DNA of 46,308 bases from an uncultured Oscillospiraceae bacterium (GTDB lineage Bacteria; Bacillota; Clostridia; Oscillospirales; Oscillospiraceae): assembly GCA_900763995.1 (NCBI GenBank), contig CAAFMK010000049.1, forward strand, positions 1-46,308, in the 5' to 3' direction. The notes under the pieces were generated by a model. It was not told the DNA's origin. It saw only the letters and a program-made list of their open reading frames with translations, and made no database searches. Each line of letters begins with the position of its first letter. The stretch's first letter is position 1. Made by a program: the position numbers and the translations under genes. Of this stretch, positions 19,401-26,544 are shown in pieces.

Positions 19401-20138
19401 CCCAGCCAGACTGGGACACCTGCTGCCACAGGTACCAGCTACTACTATAACCGCGCACCCGGCATGGATCAGCTCAGCTTTGTGGCCAGAGCCGGTTTCC
19501 AGGGGAAGGTGACCATCCCATATACTGGAGTGGACGGGAGTGGTTCACGGTTTAGTGGAACCATCGAGATCACCATCGACAGTGGCCTGACCCCCAGCCG
19601 TTTTTCCGATATGGATCGGTATGGTTGGGCCAAGCCATCTGTGGAGTTCCTGTTCCAGAATGGGATCGCAGGTGGTGTGACCAACACCCAGTATGGCCCA
19701 TCCCAGAAAATCCGCCGGGGTGATTTTGTACTGATGCTGTGCAAAGCACTGCAGCTTCGCACAGGCAGCACCACCAGCTTTTCAGATGTGCCAACAGACA
19801 GCTATTACGCCTGGGCCGTGGCAACAGCTAAGGATCTGGGGATCGCAAGTGGCAATAACGGGCGGTTTATGCCCAATGAGATGCTGACACGCCAGGATGC
19901 TATGGTGATGATCAAGCAGGCCCTGATTGCCGCCGGGAGAAGTGTACCCGCAGGGAACCCCAGTGTACTGAACTCCTACGCCGATGGGGATAAGGTGGCA
20001 GGCTATGCCAGAGAAGCGGTGGCCGCCCTGATCCAAATGGGTGTAGTCAGCGGGGACAATGCCAAACGCCTCAACCCCAACGCAGGGGTGCTGCGGGCAG
20101 AGATGGCAGTCATGCTCCACAGTGTACTGACACTGTAA
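16500..20138 (+). CDS. S-layer protein with Big_2 domains, six tandem repeats and C-terminal SLH domains
   Basis: A 1212-residue secreted protein. A signal peptide spans 1-28 (LLAAAVAASLAAPAGAA). Three Ig-like/Big_2 modules follow (about 50-320; e.g. NVTLDPQKSQILTASVEPS and VGKTRITATVGGYSASCEV). Six repeats of about 115 residues lie at about 324-1028, and three SLH domains at about 1030-1212 (IRRGDFVLMLCKALQL; LTRQDAMVMIKQALI; LRAEMAVMLHSVLTL). The SLH set is at the opposite end from its neighbour. It is 36 bases downstream with AAAAGGAG before the ATG, so the two are likely one transcript. Function is structural or adhesive by architecture; ligand unknown. Confidence 0.88.
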   Translation: MKKELIHRIGSFLLAAAVAASLAAPAGAADVPMLEQTTATEDRSGDPDPRIELTDFELAVPDKLVLTHGTNGELNATVKAVPDGATLEDSKIKWEWISTQPTTVLVDDAHSKGSSALLIPQQLGITQVTAVAKLEISGKTVEKRAVCEVTVQPTAATNVVIVPSNVTLDPQKSQILTASVEPSTADPTNVTWEVDEQGKDVVQLSATSGPSVTVTGLKPGKVAITASSGGSAKGVCEVDVRGVLLSESTMTIPVGTSKTLGATPHGGIGTLVEWSSGNDSVAFVSANGEITAQSVGKTRITATVGGYSASCEVSVSENTANTVTGSVDAGQSFKLSKVASELNGCSQSVLGESLKYVTNLMVPTDEGILYYGYVSPDDTGYGIGNAERYYYSSAPTGARSLSDVTFVPAPDHQGPVSIHYTGFGSGNKSFTGTIKLDVKGTADVTYTTSPKTPVQFQANDFSRVCRARTGRDLSYVTFELPSTDRGTLYYNYSGQDQYAEKVDGTTKYGRSASPYLDNVSFVPHPDYTGTLYIRYRCVDVGGGSFSGQITLIVSGKDGTGSGEINYTVRSGGEISFRSDDFNQLSRKLNRATLSYVRFELPDSSKGTLYYNYRSGSSSEKVSDYTRYYYNNSPYISNITFVPNSGYAGTVDIKFVGYDVDGGRFDGRVSIRTADGGHKGTVRYSVRAGRSVTFSAADFNEACQDINRESLDYVRFELPPSSKGTLYYNYRSGNYNNKVSESGKYYRSGSPSVSDVTFVPDRGYRGLVTIYFTGYDTAGRSFGGIVEVDVDGSTVNPEIKYSVSNGGVVTFNSADFDRVSQDLTDRTLNYVRFELPNSNRGELYYDYNTSNGTYNSKVNSSRNYSRSGGSWSLDRVAFVADQTYTGLVTIPYTGWNTRGEKFTGTVDIQVSRPTANTIRYMGSSNPIRLQVSDLRLACNSLLGRELSYIQFDSLPTQQQGRLYLSYVSPSQTGTPAATGTSYYYNRAPGMDQLSFVARAGFQGKVTIPYTGVDGSGSRFSGTIEITIDSGLTPSRFSDMDRYGWAKPSVEFLFQNGIAGGVTNTQYGPSQKIRRGDFVLMLCKALQLRTGSTTSFSDVPTDSYYAWAVATAKDLGIASGNNGRFMPNEMLTRQDAMVMIKQALIAAGRSVPAGNPSVLNSYADGDKVAGYAREAVAALIQMGVVSGDNAKRLNPNAGVLRAEMAVMLHSVLTL
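17470..19585 (+). repeat. Six tandem protein-coding repeats of about 345 bases
   Basis: In the second S-layer gene six units start near 17470, 17820, 18165, 18526, 18880 and 19238. A unit shares: an opening strand (YSVRAG-type), a DF or DL helix start, L-YVRFELP, a GTLYYNY turn, a YYR/SP segment, VTFVP, a Y-G-VTI strand, GYD--G and a closing F-G strand. Units 3, 4 and 5 are most alike; 1 and 6 are most divergent, as in arrays that grow from the middle. Confidence 0.85.
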
Positions 20139-20161
20139 AAATCAAATCACCCAACCAGTAC

Positions 20162-20200
20162 AAGACCAGTGCCGATCCATACAGGAAAGGCACTGGTCTT
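20162..20200. terminator. Hairpin between convergent genes
   Basis: A perfect 12-bp inverted repeat, AAGACCAGTGCC / GGCACTGGTCTT, with a 15-base loop, 23 bases past the S-layer stop and 25 bases past the end of the convergent deacetylase gene. There is no T-run on either strand, so termination is inferred from position and stem strength only. Confidence 0.5.
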
Positions 20201-20225
20201 TGCGCTGGTCGGTACCAGTGATGGA

Positions 20226-21005
20226 CTATTTTACAGGACATTGCCGACCTGTGTGGTCGATGGTGTACTCCCCATCCAGAATCATCTGGGAGATGGGGAC
20301 GAAGGTATATCCATCCTGAAGCAGGGCCTGGATGATGGATGGCAGCGCCTCAGGGGTGTGCTTGGCGGCATTGTGAAACAGGACGATTGAACCAGGCTGT
20401 ACCTTACTGGTGACACGCTGTGTGATTTCATTGGCGGGGATCTCCTTCCAGTCCAAGCTGTCCACATCCCACTGGATGGGCTCCATTCCAATGGATCGGA
20501 CAGCATTAATGGAGGGGTCGTCGTAGTCGCCATAGGGGAGACGAACCAAAGTGGGGCGGGTGCCAGTGACTTTCTCCACCTTGTCATTACAGGCATTTAG
20601 TTCCGCAATGACCTGATCCACAGACAGCTGGGGGAAGTGGGGATGGGTGTTGGAGTGGTTCATAATTTCATGGCCGGCATCATGGAGGGCCTTGACCGAT
20701 TCAGGGTATTTATCGACCCAGTCGCCCACCACAAAAAAGGTGGCGGGGATCTGATACTGCCCTAGGATTTCAATGAGGTGCTCTGTGTCCTCATTGCCCC
20801 AGGCCGCATCGAAGCTGATGGAGACCAGCTTCTGATCCCGTTGGACACAGTAGATGGGCAGCTGCCTGGTTGTAGCTCCGGTTTTGACAACAGCTGGAAA
20901 ATTGACCACATAGAACATAACAGCCGCCAGACAGATACAGACCGCCGCTGTCCACCACCTTTTTTCAATAAAGAAAATCTTTGCTCCCTTTCTCCGTTTC
21001 AGCAT
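20226..21005 (-). CDS. Membrane-anchored polysaccharide deacetylase (NodB domain, PdaB-like)
   Basis: A 259-residue protein with one N-terminal membrane segment (about 18-36, TAAVCICLAAVMFYVV) that would display the NodB catalytic domain outside the membrane. Motifs: SFDAAWG (Asp66; the usual second Asp is replaced), HSNTH (117-121, metal ligands), RLPYG (155-159), DVDSLDW and IVLFHNAAKH. Such enzymes remove acetyl groups from peptidoglycan or other amino-sugar polymers; the FDAAWG variant is common in clostridial sporulation-type (PdaB-like) members. An ATG 9 bases upstream (21014) overlaps the ribosome site GGAG, so 21005 was chosen. It is convergent with the S-layer genes and not in an operon with them. 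Confidence 0.85.
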   Translation of the reverse strand: MLKRRKGAKIFFIEKRWWTAAVCICLAAVMFYVVNFPAVVKTGATTRQLPIYCVQRDQKLVSISFDAAWGNEDTEHLIEILGQYQIPATFFVVGDWVDKYPESVKALHDAGHEIMNHSNTHPHFPQLSVDQVIAELNACNDKVEKVTGTRPTLVRLPYGDYDDPSINAVRSIGMEPIQWDVDSLDWKEIPANEITQRVTSKVQPGSIVLFHNAAKHTPEALPSIIQALLQDGYTFVPISQMILDGEYTIDHTGRQCPVK

Positions 21006-21159
21006 ACCCAACATCTCCTATTTTAAGATATGCTATCTATATGTGGCCCAGGGGCAGAAGATACAGAAATGTGAGCACCCACGCAGACTAATGAGGATGG
21101 ACAGAGATAAGAGGGAAACGGGATGCCCCCACCCCCGTTCTGGCTGTTCCAACCCACAT

Positions 21160-21187
21160 CCTAACCCCTTTGAAGGGGGCTGTTAGG
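21160..21187. other. Compact imperfect hairpin in intergenic region
   Basis: CCTAAC (21160-21165) pairs with GTTAGG (21182-21187), enclosing CCCTT/AAGGG around a TG loop, with an unpaired bulge on one side. No T-run follows. It lies in the 21006-21235 gap between the deacetylase start and the glgP terminator. Nothing else was recognised there apart from the deacetylase leader; no gene is apparent. Confidence 0.3.
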
Positions 21188-21235
21188 CCGGTGCAGTGGG
21201 CCAGATCAGACCTGTGGTTTGGGACAATATATGAA

Positions 21236-21278
21236 AACAGCGCACCTGGAACAAAATGGAGGTTCCAGGTGCGCTGTT
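21236..21278. terminator. Strong bidirectional-looking terminator after glgP
   Basis: A 17-bp perfect inverted repeat (arms 21236-21252 and 21262-21278) with a 9-base loop. On the plus strand a run of seven T starts within the right arm end; on the minus strand the arm ends in GTTTTC. It lies just past the glgP stop at 21282 and ends that transcript. Confidence 0.9.
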
Positions 21279-21281
21279 TTT

Positions 21282-23723
21282 TTAGTGCGAGTGGCGGGTG
21301 GGTACATTCCAGATATCTCTGGCGTAGTCCTGAATGGAGCGGTCGGCAGCAAAAATACCAGACCGAGCAATGTTGATAAGAGACATCTGATTCCAGTGCT
21401 GAGGATGGGTGTAGGCATCCAGTGCCCGCTTATGAGCGGCACAGTAGCTGTCAAAGTCAGCCAGAAGCATATACTCATCGGCCATACTGCCGCCCTCACC
21501 AAAGAGCAGGCGGTTGGTCAGGCTCTGGAATACAGCCCCATCATCAAAGCCAGCGGAAATTTGGTCGATGACCTGCTTGAGGGCGTGGTTTTGCTGGTAG
21601 TAGTTCAAGGAGCAGTATCCCTCTCTCTTGGTCTGGTTGACCTGGTCGGCGGTCAGACCAAACAGGAAGATATTTTCATCCCCAAGCTGCTGGTGCATCT
21701 CCACATTGGCACCATCTAAGGTGCCAATGGTCAGCGCACCATTCATCATAAATTTCATGTTGCCAGTGCCGCTGGCCTCTTTGCCAGCGGTGGAGATCTG
21801 CTCAGACAGCTCGCTGGCGGGCATCAGCTTTTCAGCCAGGGACACCCGGTAGTTCTCCAAAAAGACCACCTGGAGCTTATCTTTGCAGACGGGGTCTTTT
21901 GCAATCTGGCTGGCCAGAGAGTTGATGAGATGGATGATCTCCTTGGCTACATGGTATCCAGGGGCGGCCTTGGCACCAAAGAGGAAGGTCTGGGGGACAA
22001 AGTTCATATTGGGATTGTCCCGCAGCTGGTTATAGAGGTGGATGATGTGCAGTACATTGAGCAGCTGGCGCTTGTACTCGTGCAGACGCTTGACCTGCAC
22101 ATCAAAAATGGCATCGGTGTTGAGGATTACACCGGTTTCCCGGGCCAGATAGCTGGCAAAACGGCGCTTATTTTCGCTCTTGATGACTTCCAGCCGGTTA
22201 AGCACTGAGGTATCATCCTTATATTTCTCCAGATCCCGGAGGGCCTCTGGCTGGAGCAGATAGTTTTTCTGACCAGTGCAGTCACGAATCATGGCATCTA
22301 GATTGGGATTGATCTGGGCCAGCCAGCGGCGGTGATCAATGCCGTTGGTCACATTTTTGAACTTCTCAGGCTCGGCCTGATAGGCATCACAAAAGACCTC
22401 CCGCTTGAGAATGTCTGAGTGGAGCGCCGACACACCGTTGATGGCCTGACAGGCACAGATACACAGGTTGGCCATGCGCACCTCACCGCCCCAGATGATC
22501 GCCATGTGACCAATTTTGCCAAGATCATCTCCATAACGGTTGTGGAGTTCGGTTTGGTAGCGGCGGGCAATCTCCTTCAAAATCTGCCAGATACGGGGCA
22601 GTAGGGTTTCGATCAGGTTCTGGGGCCAGCGCTCCAGCGCCTCAGCCAGTACAGTATGATTGGTATAGCAGACTGTATGGGTGACGATGTTCCAGGCATC
22701 CTCCCAGGAGTAGCCCTCCACATCCAGCAAAATCCGCATCAGCTCAGGAATGACCAGTGTGGGGTGGGTGTCGTTGATCTGGATGACATGCTTTTCATGG
22801 AAGTTGCGCAGAGTGCCATACTGGGCCCGGTGCCAGCGGACAATGGACTGCACAGTGGCAGAGACAAAGAAATACTGCTGCTTTAAGCGCAGGGACTTGC
22901 CCTCATAGTGGTTATCATCTGGGTAGAGAACCTTGGCGATGACCTCAGCCATGGCCTGCTGCTCCACTGCTTTTAGATACTCGCCCCGGGAATACAGGGA
23001 CATATCCGCAGGGACAGGACTTTTGGCGTCCCAGAGCCGCAGGGTATTGGTGTGCTTGGTCTGGTAGCCGGCGATCTCCATGTCACGGGGGATGGCCAGT
23101 ACGGTGGTATAGTCCACATACTCGGGGTGATTGATGCCGTTGGAGTCCCAGTGGTCCACGATCTTACCCCCAAAGCGAACCTCCTCTGTCTCGTCCAGCT
23201 TTGGAATGAGCCAGGCATCCCCCAGGCTCAGCCAGTTATCTGCCAGCTCCACCTGCTTTCCATCGATGATCTTCTGCTTGAAAATACCCAGTTCATAGCA
23301 GATGGAGTAGCCGGTGGCGGGGATCTCCAGCGTGGTCATGGAGTCCAGATAGCAGGCGGCCAGACGGCCCAGACCGCCATTACCCAGACCAGCGTCTGGC
23401 TCCATTTCAAAAAGATCAGAGGCAGAGAAGCCAAGTCCCTCCAATGCCTCCTGTAGGGTTTCTAACAGACCCAGGTTAAAGGCGTTCTTCTCCAGAGAAC
23501 GGCCCATCAAAAATTCCAGAGAGAGATAGTGTACCTGACGCTGATGCTCCTCCCAGATATGGTTGTTGGTTTCAATTTGCCGCTGTGACATAATGTCACG
23601 CAACACCAGAGCGCAGGCCTTGAACATATGGGAAGGGGCTGCATCGTCTACACTGCGTCCAAAGTTGCGCTGAAGCTTTCCTATGATCAGTTCAGTCAGC
23701 TGGGGCTTTGTATATTCTGCCAT
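21282..23723 (-). CDS. glgP: Glycogen phosphorylase GlgP
   Basis: An 813-residue PLP enzyme that releases glucose-1-phosphate from the non-reducing ends of glycogen. Family marks: VHYLSLEFLMGRSLEKN near the N-terminus, GNGGLGRLAACYLDSMTTL, NDTHPTLVIPELMRIL, VKRLHEYKRQLLNVLHI, and the cofactor motif EASGTGNMKFMMNGALTIGT, whose Lys forms the Schiff base with PLP. Full length for the bacterial family. AGGAGG lies 10 bases before the ATG. It follows glgA but is separated by a terminator and has its own consensus promoter, so breakdown can be set apart from synthesis. Confidence 0.97.
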   Translation of the reverse strand: MAEYTKPQLTELIIGKLQRNFGRSVDDAAPSHMFKACALVLRDIMSQRQIETNNHIWEEHQRQVHYLSLEFLMGRSLEKNAFNLGLLETLQEALEGLGFSASDLFEMEPDAGLGNGGLGRLAACYLDSMTTLEIPATGYSICYELGIFKQKIIDGKQVELADNWLSLGDAWLIPKLDETEEVRFGGKIVDHWDSNGINHPEYVDYTTVLAIPRDMEIAGYQTKHTNTLRLWDAKSPVPADMSLYSRGEYLKAVEQQAMAEVIAKVLYPDDNHYEGKSLRLKQQYFFVSATVQSIVRWHRAQYGTLRNFHEKHVIQINDTHPTLVIPELMRILLDVEGYSWEDAWNIVTHTVCYTNHTVLAEALERWPQNLIETLLPRIWQILKEIARRYQTELHNRYGDDLGKIGHMAIIWGGEVRMANLCICACQAINGVSALHSDILKREVFCDAYQAEPEKFKNVTNGIDHRRWLAQINPNLDAMIRDCTGQKNYLLQPEALRDLEKYKDDTSVLNRLEVIKSENKRRFASYLARETGVILNTDAIFDVQVKRLHEYKRQLLNVLHIIHLYNQLRDNPNMNFVPQTFLFGAKAAPGYHVAKEIIHLINSLASQIAKDPVCKDKLQVVFLENYRVSLAEKLMPASELSEQISTAGKEASGTGNMKFMMNGALTIGTLDGANVEMHQQLGDENIFLFGLTADQVNQTKREGYCSLNYYQQNHALKQVIDQISAGFDDGAVFQSLTNRLLFGEGGSMADEYMLLADFDSYCAAHKRALDAYTHPQHWNQMSLINIARSGIFAADRSIQDYARDIWNVPTRHSH

Positions 23724-23768
23724 TTAGGTGCCTCCTAATTATTTCAAGTCACTGAAAAATCAGTATAG

Positions 23769-23797
23769 ATTCTATCAGATTTCCATAGGGTCGTCAA
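23769..23797 (-). promoter_or_regulatory. SigA-type promoter of glgP
   Basis: On the minus strand TTGACG (23797-23792) and TAGAAT (23774-23769) are 17 bases apart, each 5 of 6 to consensus. The leader to the glgP ATG is about 40 bases. This lies between the glgA terminator and glgP. Confidence 0.75.
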
Positions 23798-23866
23798 TGA
23801 AAATCATGACAAAAAATTGAGTAAATAAGGTGTTTTTCGGCATATTTCGGCCAATAAATATTAAAA

Positions 23867-23898
23867 AGCGGTCTCTGCCAGAAGTGGCAGAGACCGCT
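23867..23898 (-). terminator. Rho-independent terminator after glgA
   Basis: A perfect 14-bp inverted repeat, AGCGGTCTCTGCCA / TGGCAGAGACCGCT, with a 4-base loop. Read on the minus strand, it is followed by TTTTAA. It closes the glgB-C-D-A transcript 20 bases past the glgA stop. Confidence 0.9.
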
Positions 23899-23917
23899 TG
23901 GATGGGTAAAGATGGGC

Positions 23918-25354
23918 TCAGCCTGAGATGCGCTGATAAATATCCAGATACTGTCTGGCAGATCGACTCCAGGAGAAGTCAGCGGTCATGCCCTCCTTTT
24001 GAAGTCCACGCCAGGCCTTTTGATTGGTGTGGTAGAGCTCTACCGCTTCCCGTATTACCCAGGTCATGTCCCCGGCGTTGATATTGCTGAAGGTAAAGCC
24101 ACGGCCAGTGCCCTCAAACTTGTTGTATGGAGTAACGGTATCCTTCAGGCCGCCAGTCTCTCTCACCACGGGGACAGTGCCAAAGCGCATGGCGATCATC
24201 TGGGACAGGCCGCAGGGCTCGGAGATGGACGGCATCAGGAACAGGTCAGCGCCAGCGTAAATGAGATTGGACAAAGGGGCGGAGTAGGTCAGCTGGGCGG
24301 CAAATCGGCCGGGATACTGGTTCTGAGCGTGGCGGAAGGCCTCCTCATACTGCCAGTCACCAGTGCCCAGCACCACCATCTGTACATCCAGCCCCATAAT
24401 GTCATGGAGGGCGTCAGTGACCAGGGAGAAGCCCTTGTGCCCCACCAGACGGGAGACACAGGCGATAATGGGGGTGTTGGGGGCCTCTTGCAGACCAACT
24501 GCCTTTTGGAGATTCTGTTTGCAGATGGCCTTTCCCTTTGCAAGTGTCTTATGGGTGAAGTGGGCAGGTATACCTTTCTGCTCCGCCGGATCATAGAGCT
24601 GGGTGTCGATACCGTTGAGGATGCCCTCAAGCTTAAAGCTCTGCTGATTGATGACCCCGTCCAGACCGTGGGCATAGAAGGGGGTACGGAGCTCCTGGGC
24701 GTAGGTGGGGGAGACAGTAGTGACGAAATTGGCAGCCATAATGGCACCCTTCATCAGATTTACATCCCGGTGGTAGGCCAGCATACCCTCGTTGAAATAG
24801 CTCTTGTCCAAGCCGATCACATCTTGCAGCACCTGGTCGCCATAGCGGCCCTGATACTCAATATTATGGATGGTAAATACTGTTTTGGCCCCTGCCAGCT
24901 GTGGGATTCGGTACTTCTCCTCCAGCAGATAGACAGGTACCAGAGCGGTCTGCCAGTCGTTGCAGTGGATGATGTCCGGAGCCCAGTCCAGATGGCCTGG
25001 AGTTTCCACAATGGCCCGGGAGAAAAAGGAGAAGCGCTCACAGTCATCAAAGTGACCGTAGATCTGCCAGCGCTTGAAGTAGTACTCATTATCTACAAAC
25101 CAGTAGGTGATCCCATTGCGCTCCAACTGGAAGATACCGCAGTACACCTGACGCCAGGACAGCGTGACATGAAAGTATTGTAAAAAGGTCATCTGTTCCC
25201 GCCACTCCTGGCCGATCCCCTCATAGAGGGGGAGAATGACCTTGACTTCATGGCCTGCCTCAGCCAGGGCCTGTGGCAGAGAGCCGGCGACATCCGCCAG
25301 ACCTCCAGTTTTAATAAAAGGGACTACCTCAGAGGATGCAAACAGGATTTTCAT
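23918..25354 (-). CDS. glgA: Glycogen synthase GlgA (ADP-glucose type)
   Basis: A 478-residue GT5-family glucosyltransferase that extends alpha-1,4-glucan from ADP-glucose. The N-terminal Rossmann domain begins MKILFASSEVVPFIKTGGLA, in which Lys15 of KTGGL binds the sugar nucleotide. The central part has NDWQTALVPVYL and VFTIHNIEYQG. The C-terminal domain carries SRLVGHKG and SEPCGLSQMIAMRFGTVPVV with ETGGLKDTV, the donor-binding loop. Length is standard. GGAGGAATTT precedes the ATG. Last gene of the glgBCDA unit; ADP-glucose would come from the GlgC/GlgD pair just upstream. Confidence 0.97.
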   Translation of the reverse strand: MKILFASSEVVPFIKTGGLADVAGSLPQALAEAGHEVKVILPLYEGIGQEWREQMTFLQYFHVTLSWRQVYCGIFQLERNGITYWFVDNEYYFKRWQIYGHFDDCERFSFFSRAIVETPGHLDWAPDIIHCNDWQTALVPVYLLEEKYRIPQLAGAKTVFTIHNIEYQGRYGDQVLQDVIGLDKSYFNEGMLAYHRDVNLMKGAIMAANFVTTVSPTYAQELRTPFYAHGLDGVINQQSFKLEGILNGIDTQLYDPAEQKGIPAHFTHKTLAKGKAICKQNLQKAVGLQEAPNTPIIACVSRLVGHKGFSLVTDALHDIMGLDVQMVVLGTGDWQYEEAFRHAQNQYPGRFAAQLTYSAPLSNLIYAGADLFLMPSISEPCGLSQMIAMRFGTVPVVRETGGLKDTVTPYNKFEGTGRGFTFSNINAGDMTWVIREAVELYHTNQKAWRGLQKEGMTADFSWSRSARQYLDIYQRISG

Positions 25355-25431
25355 GTGAAATTCCTCCTTCCAAAAATTTGAGAGAGATTAGAGGGAATGA
25401 CCATCCCCACTGGAAGAATTGAGGGGGGCAT

Positions 25432-26544
25432 TTAAACCACAGAATTTTTCGCAATGGCCAGAGGATAGGTGCTGTGTCCCATCAGCATACGACCCTCGTT
25501 AATGGTCACATTTTTATCGGAAATCACATAGGACAAAGAGGCACCCGCCTTGACCACGGTACCCTGCATCAGTATGCTATTGGACACCTTTGCCCCCTTT
25601 TCCACAATGACACCTCTGGAGAGGATGGAGTTGGTGACCTCACCTTCGATAAAGCTGCCATCGGCGACCAGGGAATGCTTGGAAATGGAATTGGGGCCAT
25701 AGTAGGTGGAGGGGTTGGATTTATCCTTGGTACGGATGGGGCGCTCAGGGTTAAAGAGATCCTCCCGCACGGCGCTGTCCAACAGATCCATGGAGTTATT
25801 AAAATAACAGCCCACAGAGGGGAAACGGGCCACATATCCATTGTGGATGTAGGGAAGAACCTTTAGCGTATGAAGCCGTGGCTGCAACACGCCGTGGCTG
25901 AAGTGATGGATATTGTGTGTAGTGCAGTATTCTACAATATCCAAAAGAAGCCGGGTGGACATGATGTACATCTCCAGGGACTCCAGACCAATACCAGTGG
26001 CGGGGTGGATGGACAGATCGTTGACCTGCCCATTTTCACTCAGCGTGACATACTCCCGATTTCCGGGGGTGACACAGTAATTTGGGGTACAGACCATGGT
26101 GATGTCAGCATTGGTATCCAGATGCTGCTGGAAGATTTGGGCCACAGGCAGGTTGACCGCAATGTCACCCCAGCCCAAAACCACATAGTCCTGACGAATA
26201 TTTTGCAGGTAGGAGTATACACCGGACAGCGCCTCCATATTGCCGTGGTACTCACCGCCAATCTTCCCGTCATAGCTGAAGGGGGGGAGGATGCGCAGTC
26301 CGCCGTGCTTGCGGGACAGCTCCCACTCCTTTCCAGAGCCCACATGGCTCAGGAGGGACTGGTAGCGCTCATGGACGATCATGCCCACATCGGTAATACC
26401 TGCGTTTATATAGTTGGAGAGCATGAAGTCCACCAGACGGTATCGGCCACCAAAGGGCAGAGAACAGCTGTTTCGGGGGCGGGTCAGCTCGCCCAGATTT
26501 GGGTCAGCACGATAGGCAAACAAAATTCCGTGCAGATCATTCAT
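25432..26544 (-). CDS. glgD: GlgD subunit of glucose-1-phosphate adenylyltransferase
   Basis: A 370-residue homologue of GlgC. It keeps the scaffold (RNSCSLPFGGRYRLVDFMLSN; the C-terminal left-handed beta-helix with VTNSILSRGVIVEKGAKVSN), but the nucleotide loop GGxGxRL of GlgC is replaced by AYRADPNLGEL, so it is unlikely to be catalytic alone. In Firmicutes GlgD joins GlgC in a hetero-oligomer and modulates activity (family knowledge). Its ATG overlaps the glgC stop by 4 bases (ATGA), which favours coupled translation and 1:1 supply. Ends 77 bases before glgA. Confidence 0.95.
   Translation of the reverse strand: MNDLHGILFAYRADPNLGELTRPRNSCSLPFGGRYRLVDFMLSNYINAGITDVGMIVHERYQSLLSHVGSGKEWELSRKHGGLRILPPFSYDGKIGGEYHGNMEALSGVYSYLQNIRQDYVVLGWGDIAVNLPVAQIFQQHLDTNADITMVCTPNYCVTPGNREYVTLSENGQVNDLSIHPATGIGLESLEMYIMSTRLLLDIVEYCTTHNIHHFSHGVLQPRLHTLKVLPYIHNGYVARFPSVGCYFNNSMDLLDSAVREDLFNPERPIRTKDKSNPSTYYGPNSISKHSLVADGSFIEGEVTNSILSRGVIVEKGAKVSNSILMQGTVVKAGASLSYVISDKNVTINEGRMLMGHSTYPLAIAKNSVV

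Noticed and set aside
17470..19585. CRISPR-like or satellite repeat
   Set aside because: Units are about 345 bases, in frame, and conserved at protein level; they are domain repeats of a surface protein.
23999..25183. 394-codon open frame antisense to glgA
   Set aside because: Mirror of a high-GC coding gene; no family features, no start site, while glgA is complete.
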